Shown here one piece after another: positions 1 through 8,395 of a stretch of 47,846 bases of DNA. Every line of letters starts with the position of its first letter. The first letter of the stretch is position 1. The notes beneath the pieces are model-generated. The model had not been told where the DNA came from and ran no database searches. It saw only the letters and a program-made list of their open reading frames with translations. Source of the DNA: Candidatus Bathyarchaeota archaeon (GTDB lineage: Archaea; Thermoproteota; Bathyarchaeia; Bathyarchaeales; Bathycorpusculaceae). The stretch is taken from positions 1 through 47,846 of the forward strand of contig JARYLR010000011.1 in assembly GCA_029907545.1 (NCBI GenBank), given 5' to 3'. Both the position numbers and the translations under genes were made by a program.

Positions 1-1
1 T

Positions 2-931
2 GGCCATATCTTGGGCTCGGCAATGGCTCATCTGCACGTCGGAGAAGGCTTACACAACATCGTCTACACAGGGGACTACAAGTACTCGAGAACCATGTTG
101 CTTGAGGCCGCGATGGCCGAGTTCCCAAGAGCCGAGACAGTCATCACTGAATGCACCTACGGCGGCGTAGACGACTTTATGCCTACTCGGATTGAAGCTG
201 AAGAGCGATTGACAGCCATGGTTAACTCAACCCTCGAACAGAGGGGCAAAGTCCTCATCCCCGTGCCAGCCGTGGGAAGAGCACAAGAAATCATGCTTAT
301 CCTAGACGGATACATGCGCCGCGGACTGATGAAGGAAGCACCAGTATTTATAGAGGGCATGATTTCTGAAGCCACGGCAATTCACACGGCTTTTCCAGAG
401 TATCTAGGCAGAGAAGTGCGCCACAGCATACTCCACGACGGCGTCAACCCCTTCCAGTCAGACTACTTCACCATCGTAGAGCACCCGAACGTTCGACAGG
501 AGATAATTGAAGGCGAGCCATGCATAATAATGGCTACTTCTGGAATGCTTGAAGGCGGACCCGTAATAGAGTACTTCAAGAGCTTAGCCGACGACGAGAA
601 AAACACGGTGATCTTTGTTAGTTACCAGATTGAAGGTACGCTAGGCAGAAGAATACAGAAAGGTCTAACAGAGGTCACGATGATGAACAGTGAAGGCAAA
701 ATGGATGTCGTGAGAGTTAGACTAAAAATAGGCGCTATTGAAGGCTTCTCTGGACATTCAGATAGAAAGCAGCTAGTCAACTATATTACACATTTGCAGC
801 CTAAGCCTGAACGCGTCATTGTATGCCACGGCGAAAAATCAAAATGCTACAGCTTAGCGAATTTCCTTCAAAGAAGATGCGAAATCCAAACTATTGTGCC
901 CGCAATTATGGAAACATTCCGACTACTTTGA
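2..931 (+). CDS. fttA: aCPSF1/FttA transcription-termination ribonuclease, C-terminal part (5' truncated by window edge)
   Basis: Beta-CASP metallo-beta-lactamase ribonuclease that cleaves nascent RNA 3' ends and drives transcription termination in archaea. The frame is open from base 2 (HILGSAMAHLH), so the KH domains and first metal motifs lie outside the window. Counting from the codon at base 11, visible elements are the metal Asp in TGDY (20-22), ECTYGG (47-52), PVPAVGRAQE (84-93), ATSGMLEGGP (175-184), GFSGHSD with a metal His at 249, and VCHGEKS with His273. The C-terminal ETFRLL matches the conserved aCPSF1 dimerisation tail. It ends 11 nt before a convergent hydrolase gene. Family assignment is secure; the true start cannot be seen. 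Confidence 0.93.
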   Translation, partial: GHILGSAMAHLHVGEGLHNIVYTGDYKYSRTMLLEAAMAEFPRAETVITECTYGGVDDFMPTRIEAEERLTAMVNSTLEQRGKVLIPVPAVGRAQEIMLILDGYMRRGLMKEAPVFIEGMISEATAIHTAFPEYLGREVRHSILHDGVNPFQSDYFTIVEHPNVRQEIIEGEPCIIMATSGMLEGGPVIEYFKSLADDEKNTVIFVSYQIEGTLGRRIQKGLTEVTMMNSEGKMDVVRVRLKIGAIEGFSGHSDRKQLVNYITHLQPKPERVIVCHGEKSKCYSLANFLQRRCEIQTIVPAIMETFRLL

Positions 932-942
932 AAGTGCATCGC

Positions 943-1599
943 TCAGTCTAGCTTGTGTTCTTCCCCTTCCTGCAGCACGATCACACGGGTTTGCGAGTTC
1001 GCCTCCACCTTCTCACTGAACTCTTTCGAGTTGTTTCCCCATGTATGCATCGCCATCGCTATCTTGGGCTTAATCATCATAGCAGCCTCCGCAGCTTCAG
1101 CACAGTCCATCGTGTACTTATCCCCTGTTGGAAGCAAAGCCAGATCCACGTTTTGAAGTTCACGCATCTCGGGAATAAAATCGGTATCTCCAGCATGATA
1201 AATTGCCTTGCCCTCAGCCTTTATCAGGTAGCCTACACCGTAGCCTTTAGGATGCCAAGGCTCCCCGGAAGGCTTCAACCTCTTAACATTGTAGGCTTCC
1301 ACTGCCCTGATAGTTATGCCGTCGAGGCTGATTTCTTCTCCAGGTTTAAGAGATTTGACATTTCCGCCGATTCTCTTGACGCAGTCTGCGGGGGCGATTA
1401 CGATCGTGTCTTTTTTGCGAACTTTTTGGGTTTTTTCTGGGCAGCAGTGGTCGCTGTGTCCATGCGTCACCAGTATTATGTCGGCTTTTTCCGATGCTTC
1501 GACTACTTTCCCGTACTTTTTTAGATCGATGTAGATGACTTTGCCTGCAACTCTAATCTGGTAACTTGAGTGCCCGAGCCACCTAACGTGGATTGACAT
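943..1599 (-). CDS. metallo-beta-lactamase-fold metal-dependent hydrolase (UPF0173/UlaG-like)
   Basis: A 218-residue soluble hydrolase of the small UlaG/YtkL-like branch of the metallo-beta-lactamase fold. The ATG start gives MSIHVRWLGHSS, with the conserved GHSS near the N-terminus. The metal motif HGHSDH is at 46-51, HAGDTD at 135-140 and a C-terminal AMHTWG (His185) completes the dinuclear site. Length is typical of the family. No signal peptide or membrane segment is seen, so it should be cytoplasmic. It is convergent with fttA (11 nt between stops) and stands alone, so the physiological substrate cannot be inferred. A long antisense frame runs through the same bases and is treated as a shadow. 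Confidence 0.85.
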   Translation of the reverse strand: MSIHVRWLGHSSYQIRVAGKVIYIDLKKYGKVVEASEKADIILVTHGHSDHCCPEKTQKVRKKDTIVIAPADCVKRIGGNVKSLKPGEEISLDGITIRAVEAYNVKRLKPSGEPWHPKGYGVGYLIKAEGKAIYHAGDTDFIPEMRELQNVDLALLPTGDKYTMDCAEAAEAAMMIKPKIAMAMHTWGNNSKEFSEKVEANSQTRVIVLQEGEEHKLD

Positions 1600-1832
1600 T
1601 TTGAGTGCCTGCTCAAGATATGGAATGATTTACGCCATATAAGGTTTGACAAAGCTTACCATTTTGGTCGATGGCGACTACCAGTTTACCTTAAAATGCA
1701 TTGTCTCCAATGTAAAAAACACTAAACTTAATGTGTTAGTTTTCACGTATCTCCATTTGAGGAGCCCTCTAGACGACTGCCAAGAGACATAGAATACCGA
1801 CTATTGCATTCAAGATCGTTTTTGCATTAGCT

Positions 1833-3428
1833 ATGACTCTTATCCTCACGTTTTTTGGAACTTTCGACGGGCTAGGCTATAATGTTCACAGAATAGGAGA
1901 ACTTTCGTTCAACATCCGTTACAACGAAGGCTACGCGGATGCGAACTTCACGTTCAGCGCAACCTACAACCCTGTTCTGTATCCGTTCTATTGGCTGTCA
2001 GGTCAAGGCAAAGTGGATGGAAATTTCTCCATGATGTATCTTCCACAATCCTATGAACGCTACTCGGAGTGGGCTCCGCCTAACTATGGAGATTCGCCTA
2101 AAGATAGGTATAGTAACTACATTAGCTACATGATTTCATGGGGCTTTATTCCGAACTTACTCGTCTTATTAATTCTAACAGCTGCCATAGAAGCCCTAGG
2201 AAGAAGGATTCTTTACCTTGCTTTGTTTCTAGGCATGCTGGGTTTTTCAGCGGGCAGCCTCGTAGGAGCCGCCATAGGTACTGTGGGTGGCTTACTTGTA
2301 GCGGCATACATACATCGTCGTGGCTACAGTTTTCCTCTATCAGGATTAAGAGGTTACATCTTGAAAAGAGTGTTCTACTCGCTTTTGCTAGTCATCTTGA
2401 TAATAACTGTGGATTTTGTCATATTCATGCGTATGCCGAGCAGTCCCATGGATCTTCTTGCAGCTAAGACAGGATCCAGACCCGAAGAGGAGAAGATTCA
2501 ATTTGAACAGGAGATACGCAGGCTCTGGGGAGTTGATCAGCCTCTTCTGCCACAATACTTCACTTATGTCCGCAACCTTCTCACATGGAACCTTGGAAGC
2601 GTTGGAATCACACAGAGATACGAACAAAAGCGAATTTCTCTCACCCAAGGTTTGGCTGAAAGGCTCCCATACACCATTTTTCTGCTGGGATGCGCAACTC
2701 TGATTTCCATGCTAATCGGTGTTTACTTTGGGATATATGCGGTCCACAAAAGGAACGGGTTGATTGATAAGATTTCATCGTTCATGCCGATGATCACGAC
2801 AAGTCTCCCCGTCTGGTGGATAGGATTATTGTTCATCTCGTTTTTCGGAAGCCAGCTACGATGGTTCCCTTACGAAGGAGGAGCATACCCTGAAACCACA
2901 TGGGCACTTAATCCTCCGATTCCTTATGTTACCAACGCCTCCTATACAGTGAACACGATGCAGATGACTATTAACCTTAACATTCAAGACTACCTAAGGT
3001 TAATAGGCGGTTACTTGTCATACGCCTTTCTGCCGCTTTGCTCGCTAATATTGGTCATGTTTGGAAGCTGGGTTCTTCTGACAAGAGCATCTCTTCTGCA
3101 AACATTAGGCGAAGACTACCTCGTAACCGCCAAAGCCAAAGGGGTAGATGACTGGAGAATCATTGCACAACATGCTTTTAAGAATGCGTGCTTGCCGCTC
3201 ATTACTTCGGCGGCTATGTCCTTCATCTTCGTTGTAGTAGGCTCAGCACTAGTTGAGTCAGTGTTTCGCTACCCGGGTATAGGAAACTGGCTGTTTGAAG
3301 CAGTGGTTTGGTCTGACTATCCGATATTGATGGTTGTTTTCTATTTTCTTGCGCTGTGCGTTATCATAGCCAACCTAATCGCGGACCTGCTCTATGGTTT
3401 GATTGATCCGAGAATCAGAACAGGATAG
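1833..3428 (+). CDS. DppB-like ABC transporter permease with extra N-terminal membrane domain (orphan)
   Basis: Integral membrane permease of the dipeptide/oligopeptide (DppB/OppB) family. The canonical permease starts around residue 172 (GYILKRVFYSLLLV); the EAA loop that contacts the ATPase is at about 427-456 (YLVTAKAKGVDDWRII). Ahead of it lie roughly 170 extra residues: one hydrophobic segment at the start, a polar aromatic-rich stretch (11-100) and hydrophobic helices at about 104-160. The frame stays open upstream to base 1773 without ATG/GTG/TTG, and the ATG at 1833 falls inside the first hydrophobic helix, so the true start may be upstream with a rare codon. No DppC, ATPase or binding protein is adjacent, which is unusual because these systems are normally operons. 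Confidence 0.8.
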   Translation: MTLILTFFGTFDGLGYNVHRIGELSFNIRYNEGYADANFTFSATYNPVLYPFYWLSGQGKVDGNFSMMYLPQSYERYSEWAPPNYGDSPKDRYSNYISYMISWGFIPNLLVLLILTAAIEALGRRILYLALFLGMLGFSAGSLVGAAIGTVGGLLVAAYIHRRGYSFPLSGLRGYILKRVFYSLLLVILIITVDFVIFMRMPSSPMDLLAAKTGSRPEEEKIQFEQEIRRLWGVDQPLLPQYFTYVRNLLTWNLGSVGITQRYEQKRISLTQGLAERLPYTIFLLGCATLISMLIGVYFGIYAVHKRNGLIDKISSFMPMITTSLPVWWIGLLFISFFGSQLRWFPYEGGAYPETTWALNPPIPYVTNASYTVNTMQMTINLNIQDYLRLIGGYLSYAFLPLCSLILVMFGSWVLLTRASLLQTLGEDYLVTAKAKGVDDWRIIAQHAFKNACLPLITSAAMSFIFVVVGSALVESVFRYPGIGNWLFEAVVWSDYPILMVVFYFLALCVIIANLIADLLYGLIDPRIRTG

Positions 3429-3525
3429 CTCACTATGTCACAAGAATATCTTGCGTCAAGTTAACGATTATGGATAAAATAATAAATACTAAGCATGCTA
3501 AAGTTCATAGCTGGAGACTTGTAGA

Positions 3526-3966
3526 ATGCGTGTTCTTGTACTCTATTATAGTCGAACAGGAAACACTGAAAAAATGGCTAAGGCTGTTGCAGAAGGCACT
3601 CATACCGTTCAAGGAACAGAAGTTGAGTTGAATCATTTTGTTCCAGCCGAGACGCTTGGAAGCTTCGACGCGATAATTATAGGAGCCCCTACATACCATC
3701 ACGAAGTTAGCATGAGCATCAAAAATCTTCTCGAGGAAGCCGCAGAGAAGAGTGTCAACTTAAAAGGCAAGCTAGGCGCTGCCTTCGGCTCTTACGGTTG
3801 GAGTGGAGAAGCACCGCAAAAGGTTATTGAAATAATGAAAAACAAGTTTGAAATGACCGTGCTGGATGCGCCGCTTCTGATTAAATATACTCCGGATCAA
3901 GCGGGACTTGACAGATGCCGTGAACTGGGAAAAAAGATTGCCGAAAGACTTATTCACAAAGCATAG
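3526..3966 (+). CDS. flavodoxin-family FMN protein
   Basis: A 146-residue flavodoxin-like electron carrier or small FMN quinone reductase. The phosphate-binding loop SRTGNTEKMA lies at about 9-18, immediately after the first beta strand (MRVLVLYY). The later GAPTYHHEV and FGSYGWSGEA segments match the two FMN isoalloxazine loops. It is preceded by a weak GGAG about 10 nt before the ATG and by an AT-rich AATAAATACT stretch near 3481 that could serve as a TATA element. The ferritin-like gene follows after only 13 nt, so the two are probably co-transcribed. Together with the nearby ferredoxins this suggests redox or oxygen-stress protection in an anaerobe; that role is inference. Confidence 0.88.
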   Translation: MRVLVLYYSRTGNTEKMAKAVAEGTHTVQGTEVELNHFVPAETLGSFDAIIIGAPTYHHEVSMSIKNLLEEAAEKSVNLKGKLGAAFGSYGWSGEAPQKVIEIMKNKFEMTVLDAPLLIKYTPDQAGLDRCRELGKKIAERLIHKA

Positions 3967-3979
3967 CTTGTTCTAGACT

Positions 3980-4477
3980 GTGGAGAATAAGCCTTTGAGC
4001 ACAAGCAACAAGAAGCTTGTCGAATTTCTGAAAAAACAAATCAAGGTCGAAAACGAGATTGTGGACTCGCTGAACAGCGCTTTAGCTGAAATAAAGAACC
4101 CCCCAGTCAAAGGAGTCTTGAAAGGAATATCGCTGGACTCTGTGAAGCACGCGGAGACCTATGCAGCAGCCATAAACCTCTTGACGACGACTCCGCAGGC
4201 TTTGACTCAGGAGCACCTGGATCGGCAAAGAAAACTCGTGGAGAAACACATCAAAATGGAGGAAGAGCTTATCAAGAAACTTAGCGTAGTGGTGCCAAGC
4301 ATCGAAAACAATAAAGTTCGTTTGCTTCTGGACGCGATACTGTCAGACGAGAAGAGACATCATGAACTGCTGAAACTTGTTTTAGAGATCCTTGTGCGAG
4401 GAGAAACCATAACAGAAGAAGACTGGTGGGACATGCTTTGGAAGAACGTCCCATTCCACGGTGCACCAGGCGGATAG
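3980..4477 (+). CDS. ferritin-like (rubrerythrin-type) four-helix protein
   Basis: A 165-residue, almost entirely helical protein with a pattern suited to a diiron four-helix bundle: ENEIVDSL in helix 1, DSVKHAE in helix 2, MEEELIKKL in helix 3 and SDEKRHHELL in helix 4 (two E/D-x-x-H pairs). This resembles the ferritin-like domain of rubrerythrin without its rubredoxin domain. The start chosen is GTG at 3980; a TTG six codons further on is possible. It lies 13 nt behind the flavodoxin gene. A role in peroxide detoxification or iron handling is inferred from the fold. The exact family is not recognised with certainty. Confidence 0.65.
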   Translation: MENKPLSTSNKKLVEFLKKQIKVENEIVDSLNSALAEIKNPPVKGVLKGISLDSVKHAETYAAAINLLTTTPQALTQEHLDRQRKLVEKHIKMEEELIKKLSVVVPSIENNKVRLLLDAILSDEKRHHELLKLVLEILVRGETITEEDWWDMLWKNVPFHGAPGG

Positions 4478-4510
4478 CGCAGAAGGCAAGCTGTATCGCT
4501 TAACGAATGG

Positions 4511-4726
4511 CTATTCTGTGCTGATCACGTTGACTGGACATGAGTCTTTAGCGTTCTCGATACATGCAGCAAGGTCTTCTCCAACTTCGCCTGCTGCATG
4601 ACTGTTTTTTCTGTATTTTTCAGTGATGGAGGATTTTCCATCCTCTTGCAGTTTGAAGACTTCTGGGCAGAGTGCTTCGCATACACCACATCCTATACAT
4701 TCTTCGCGGATGATTGATACCTTCAT
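4511..4726 (-). CDS. small ferredoxin, single [4Fe-4S] cluster type
   Basis: A 71-residue ferredoxin beginning MKVSIIREECIG. It has CIGCGVCEALCPEVF followed by a late CIENAKDSCPV, the arrangement of Pyrococcus-type monocluster ferredoxins: three cluster Cys plus a distant one, with a remaining Cys pair able to form a disulfide. Here the position that is Asp in Pyrococcus furiosus ferredoxin is Cys. The frame extends about 30 codons further upstream, but that stretch is unlike any ferredoxin; the ATG at 4726 has a GGTGG-like site just upstream and fits the family start. It is convergent with the ferritin-like gene and divergent from the AEC carrier. Confidence 0.88.
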   Translation of the reverse strand: MKVSIIREECIGCGVCEALCPEVFKLQEDGKSSITEKYRKNSHAAGEVGEDLAACIENAKDSCPVNVISTE

Positions 4727-4831
4727 TCTGCGCCACCTTCGCAAGAATTCTATGACGTAGGTAATATTTAGGATTTGAGCAAAGCGCAAATAAACTAAAT
4801 GTTCCAAACTTAACAAAGTCGAGGAGAATTA

Positions 4832-5761
4832 ATGGATAATAGCATAGTCATTCGAACAATCATCCCGATACTTCTTCTAATAGGAACGGGATTCATCTCA
4901 AGGAAAACCAAAGTTCTAAAATCCGGCGATGAACGAGTTCTTAATGCTTATCTTTACTACTTTGCTTTTCCAGCACTGCTTTTCATCAACCTTGCGCAGT
5001 CCACTTTCACGGAGGAAACCCTAAGATTTGTGTTAGCAGGATCACTTCCCGTTCCCATCGCTATAGCTGTGTTTTCAGTTTTCTACCTGATTTTCAGATT
5101 CAAGAAAAGCACATTGTACTTGCTTATTTTAAGCACGATCTTCGGAAGCCTTGCCTTTTTCGGTATACCTTTTGTGACCTTTGCGTTCCCAGAAGGCGGG
5201 GAGCAGCTGGCAACTCTGGCAACAGCAGCCATCTCGCCGATGAGCGTAGCTATCTCGATAGCGATTCTAGAAATCTATCGGTTGGAAGGCTCCGAGAATG
5301 GGGGAGGGCTTTTCATTGTGGCAAAACGGCTTGCGAGAAACCCGCTGATCCTGTCAGTTTTCGCGGGTGCAGTTATCTCTCTACTAGGATTGGATATTCC
5401 TGCGCCAGTTTCGGCATCATTGCATATGCTGGGCGGGACAACGTCAACAGTAGCCATATTCTTGCTTGGCGTTTTCCTCTATGGAAGAAAATACGGAAAC
5501 TTCGGCAAAGCTTTCGGGTTGAGCATGCTGAGGGTTGTCTTCCTTCCAGCCCTAGCCTTTTTCACAACATCCTGGTTCGGTCTAGCTGGCATATCAAGGT
5601 CAACACTGGTTCTTATGCACGGCATGCCTATTGCGATCTCGATGATTGTCCTAAGCGAGCGATACAACTTCTACAGAGAAATCGTTGCCTCAACCATTCT
5701 TATCTCTTCACTTGCCGCAGGACTTTATCTGAACATTTGGCTTGTTCTACTGGGATACTGA
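4832..5761 (+). CDS. AEC-family (auxin efflux carrier-like) membrane transporter
   Basis: A 309-residue membrane protein with about ten hydrophobic helices, matching the bacterial/archaeal AEC family of organic-anion carriers. Typical features are the N-terminal IIPILLLIGTGFISRKTKVL, the ALLFINLA segment of helix 2, and the C-terminal half beginning near ARNPLILSVFAGAVIS, as in malate or malonate carriers. A GAGGAG-like site sits just upstream of the ATG. The substrate cannot be deduced from sequence alone; flanking ferredoxin genes give no clear metabolic link. It is expected in the cytoplasmic membrane. Confidence 0.85.
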   Translation: MDNSIVIRTIIPILLLIGTGFISRKTKVLKSGDERVLNAYLYYFAFPALLFINLAQSTFTEETLRFVLAGSLPVPIAIAVFSVFYLIFRFKKSTLYLLILSTIFGSLAFFGIPFVTFAFPEGGEQLATLATAAISPMSVAISIAILEIYRLEGSENGGGLFIVAKRLARNPLILSVFAGAVISLLGLDIPAPVSASLHMLGGTTSTVAIFLLGVFLYGRKYGNFGKAFGLSMLRVVFLPALAFFTTSWFGLAGISRSTLVLMHGMPIAISMIVLSERYNFYREIVASTILISSLAAGLYLNIWLVLLGY

Positions 5762-5905
5762 GATCTAGCTTTATTTACCTTCCATTTTCCTCTGTTAAAG
5801 CAGAACGGTTCTTCAAGCCATGTCTCTATTGCTGGAGATCGGATACTAGAAACAAGCAAGCAATCCTTAATAGACTCAAAGTCACATGTTAAGAAATGAT
5901 AGCTT

Positions 5906-6097
5906 ATGGCAAAAGTAGTTGTTAACCATGCCAAATGCGTTAAAGAACAAGAGCTGCTTTGCGTGGACCTCTGTCCCGTCTCAGTTTTTCAAGTCAAAAA
6001 GAACACGAAAGCCCTAGTTGTGCACGAAGAAAAATGTATCATGTGCAGAACGTGCCAAGTCAACTGCCCCGGACAAGCCATAGAGATCATAGGCTAG
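5906..6097 (+). CDS. 4Fe-4S dicluster-type ferredoxin-like protein
   Basis: A 63-residue Fe-S protein. The C-terminal cluster motif is canonical (CIMCRTCQVNCP). The N-terminal motif has its first Cys displaced by an insertion (AKCVKEQELLCVDLCPVSVF), as in ferredoxins annexed to oxidoreductase complexes. It is convergent with the hydrogenase large-subunit gene (11 nt between stops), so it is not in the hydrogenase operon, although proximity makes it a plausible electron partner. The ATG at 5906 lies immediately before MAKVVVNHAKC. A second, different ferredoxin is 1.2 kb upstream on the other strand. Confidence 0.87.
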   Translation: MAKVVVNHAKCVKEQELLCVDLCPVSVFQVKKNTKALVVHEEKCIMCRTCQVNCPGQAIEIIG

Positions 6098-6107
6098 CTG
6101 CCAGCCT

Positions 6108-7520
6108 CTAAAGCACGCGCAGTAGTCTGTTTTTTCTATCTCTAAGCTCAACCGTCAAAGTCTGGTTAGCCTGTCTTGTGGCACACTTTATGCAAGGGTC
6201 ATAGGCTCTGACGACCATCTCTATCTTGTTTAAAAGCCCTGGCTTTACGTCTCCTTTCTGGATGAATTCTGCAGCAGCATCTTTCACGTTCAAATTTATG
6301 GCTGCATTGTTCACCTGCGTAGGTATGATCAGCTTCATGCTTTCCAGCTTTCCTTCAGAAGTCAAAACGTACTCGTGCGCTAGCGTTCCTCTAGGAGCTT
6401 CAACAACTCCTACTCCTCTGCCGCTTCTCGGCTTCACTTTGATTCTTGTGTCGGTTTTCGTCAAAGTCTCGTCTTCCAAGAGTTGTCTTGTCCTTTCGCA
6501 AGCATAGGTCAAATCTATGAGGCGGGCATAGTCAAACAGCAATGTTGCATGCGCAGGGCTTCCAAATTTTCTCTTAAACTTTTTCAACTCGCTTCCAGCA
6601 ATTTCGGTGGACGCCTTGCCATTCACGTTCATGCGCGCTGTGGGTCCGACTTGAACTATGCCCTTTGGCCAGCCCATGGTCTTCAGGTAAGCGAATTTGG
6701 CGTAAGTCCACGGGTATTTTTTCTCTTCAATATAATCCATGTAGCTTTGCGGTGAGAATTTAGATAGAGTTTCGCCATTAGGACCTATGGCTTTGATCTT
6801 GCCCTCGTAGAATTCCATAGTATCGGCGTTTTCTAAAGCCATGTAGTGGGTTCGGTAGTCTCCTGCTTTCTTGAAGTCTTCCCAGTTTTTATCGAACAGG
6901 TCTTTTCCAAGTTCAAGTGCCTCTTTGGTTATTTCAAGAGTGCTGTCACTCTGCTTCAGAAGTTCTTGTCTTTCTCTTTCAGTAAGCGGGTTGATCAAAC
7001 CACCTGGTATGACGGAGACTACGTGAACTTCGCGTTTTCCAATTGTGCCTAGGATTCTTGCACCAAACACTCTGAGGGCGATGGCTTTTCTTCCCACGTC
7101 TGGTCTCTCCCGCATGATCTGGAAAACATTTCGCTTAGAGGGGTTCTCTTCTTGCTGGAACCAGAAGTCAGGCAAAGTTAGAAAGAAGAAGACCAGCGAA
7201 TGGTTGTTAATTATCTGCCCCATAAGGAGGAGTTCTCGGAGTTTTTTAGCTGTCTCGGTAATCTGCGTTTCACATATACCTTCGATCGCCTTCACTGATG
7301 CAACTACATGCGCCGTGGAACATACGCCGCAGATTCTGGAAATTATAAACGGAAGACGATCAGCCTCCATTCCACGTAGAAAATAGTCGAAACCACGGAT
7401 TTCAGTAGCATAAAAGTATGCATCGGCAACGTTTCCTTCGTCATCGAGGGTTATGGTAACCTTGCCATGTCCTTCTATACGCGTTGTCGGCGAGATCGTT
7501 ATCTCTTTAGAAGCACTCAA
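6108..7520 (-). CDS. [NiFe] hydrogenase large (catalytic) subunit, group 3-like
   Basis: A 470-residue catalytic subunit of a cytosolic [NiFe] hydrogenase. The L1 motif SRICGVCSTAH supplies C64 and C67; the L2 motif DPCIKCATR at 441-449 supplies C443 and C446. A 21-residue tail follows the L2 Arg and would be removed by a maturation endopeptidase. L2 ends in Arg, where group 3 enzymes usually have His; Arg is known from group 4 (HycE-type) enzymes. Overall sequence (TRIEGHGKVTI, EIRGFDYFLRG) is MvhA/HydA-like. It overlaps the small-subunit gene by 4 nt on the same strand. No maturation protease and no MvhD is present in the window; subgroup assignment is uncertain. Confidence 0.9.
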   Translation of the reverse strand: MSASKEITISPTTRIEGHGKVTITLDDEGNVADAYFYATEIRGFDYFLRGMEADRLPFIISRICGVCSTAHVVASVKAIEGICETQITETAKKLRELLLMGQIINNHSLVFFFLTLPDFWFQQEENPSKRNVFQIMRERPDVGRKAIALRVFGARILGTIGKREVHVVSVIPGGLINPLTERERQELLKQSDSTLEITKEALELGKDLFDKNWEDFKKAGDYRTHYMALENADTMEFYEGKIKAIGPNGETLSKFSPQSYMDYIEEKKYPWTYAKFAYLKTMGWPKGIVQVGPTARMNVNGKASTEIAGSELKKFKRKFGSPAHATLLFDYARLIDLTYACERTRQLLEDETLTKTDTRIKVKPRSGRGVGVVEAPRGTLAHEYVLTSEGKLESMKLIIPTQVNNAAINLNVKDAAAEFIQKGDVKPGLLNKIEMVVRAYDPCIKCATRQANQTLTVELRDRKNRLLRVL

Positions 7521-8020
7521 ATAACTCTCTCCCTCGCCTTAAAGCGTTCAAATTTGGAAAAAATAAAAGTGTGGAAGATAAACGGGTTTTGATAGAGCTC
7601 TTCCTTCACCTTTTCCTGCGGTATGCCGGTTCTAGTTGAGATCACTTTAATAAGGAAAGCGGAAAGATCTCTTGTTCTGTAAAGCAACGAATCAGCCGGT
7701 CCTCGGCAGCCAAAGCACGTGAAACCTGATCGTGGACAGGGCGCGCCGCACCCTTCCCTCGTGAGAGAGCCTAAGCAGACAAAGCCCTGGCTCACTAGAC
7801 AGAGTTCACGGTTGGCTTCTTTTTCATAAATTCCATAAAGCCTCTCAACTTTGGCAGGCACAATTTTTCGGTGACATTCTGTACAGACAACGCTTTGGTG
7901 ACGCGGCGGATTTTTCCCGCTGGCGATGCTCTTTATGGTGTGAACTATCAGCAGCGGCATTGGCGGACAGCCTGGAACGTAGTAGTCGACATCAACAAAG
8001 TTGCACAGGGGATACATCAA
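7517..8020 (-). CDS. [NiFe] hydrogenase small subunit, C-terminal part (separated by in-frame TAA)
   Basis: This 167-residue segment carries the distal half of a hydrogenase small subunit. YYVPGCPP supplies the fourth ligand (C18) of the proximal cluster, and a Cys-rich region (CTEC at 46-49, then C74, C82, C91, C95, C102, C105) fits additional Fe-S clusters. It is in exactly the same frame as the segment at 8030-8395, separated from it by a TAA and three sense codons. The TTG/ATG here may act as a restart, but the two parts align as one continuous subunit of about 292 codons. It overlaps the large-subunit start by 4 nt. Either a nonsense mutation, a sequencing error or a genuinely split subunit. 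Confidence 0.8.
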   Translation of the reverse strand: MMYPLCNFVDVDYYVPGCPPMPLLIVHTIKSIASGKNPPRHQSVVCTECHRKIVPAKVERLYGIYEKEANRELCLVSQGFVCLGSLTREGCGAPCPRSGFTCFGCRGPADSLLYRTRDLSAFLIKVISTRTGIPQEKVKEELYQNPFIFHTFIFSKFERFKARERVI

Positions 8021-8029
8021 ATCTTTGAG

Positions 8030-8395
8030 TTAAGGGAGTTTGCTTGTTTCTATAAGCGAGTAGTCTTTCTCAAGAAGTTCCTTAAGGGAGGAGATGTTGC
8101 CTAGGCTTGTGATTCCGCCGTGCGTGGCGCATATTCCCAGAGCAACTAGAATTCGGGATTTGGCTCTTACTTCTCTGATGAGTTTTTCATCTGCTTCTGT
8201 TCGGACACCTCCCTCTACTATCGCCAGATCCGCTTCCGGGATCTCTTTCAGATCAATAAATGTTGGAGAGTAGGCTACGTCGAAATCTTGTGAAAGAATC
8301 TCTGCCAGCGCATCGCCAGCGTCTAGAAAGGAGGAAACGCAGCCGGCGCAGCATGTTAGAGAAATAATGCTGACTTTCAGATTTCTCACGCTCAA
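8030..8395 (-). CDS. [NiFe] hydrogenase small subunit, N-terminal part (ends at in-frame TAA)
   Basis: A 121-residue N-terminal half of a hydrogenase small subunit. CAGC gives C16 and C19 of the proximal [4Fe-4S] cluster, EGGV (61-64) and GICATHGG (C89) are the next conserved loops. It stops at TAA (8030-8032) just before the strand that normally leads into VDVDYY-PGCPP, which is found in frame directly downstream. Without that half the proximal cluster lacks its fourth ligand, so the product alone should be non-functional. It is the first gene of the minus-strand hydrogenase operon and faces a divergent Cys-rich HTH regulator across about 295 bp containing palindromic repeats. Confidence 0.82.
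   Translation of the reverse strand: MSVRNLKVSIISLTCCAGCVSSFLDAGDALAEILSQDFDVAYSPTFIDLKEIPEADLAIVEGGVRTEADEKLIREVRAKSRILVALGICATHGGITSLGNISSLKELLEKDYSLIETSKLP

Noticed and set aside
955-1524. 189-codon plus-strand frame antisense to the metallo-beta-lactamase gene
   Set aside because: Composition is Ser/Cys/His-rich without domain pattern and it lies wholly antisense to a gene with clear motifs.
8030-8032. Recoding of the stop as selenocysteine or pyrrolysine
   Set aside because: The codon is TAA; selenocysteine needs TGA and pyrrolysine TAG.
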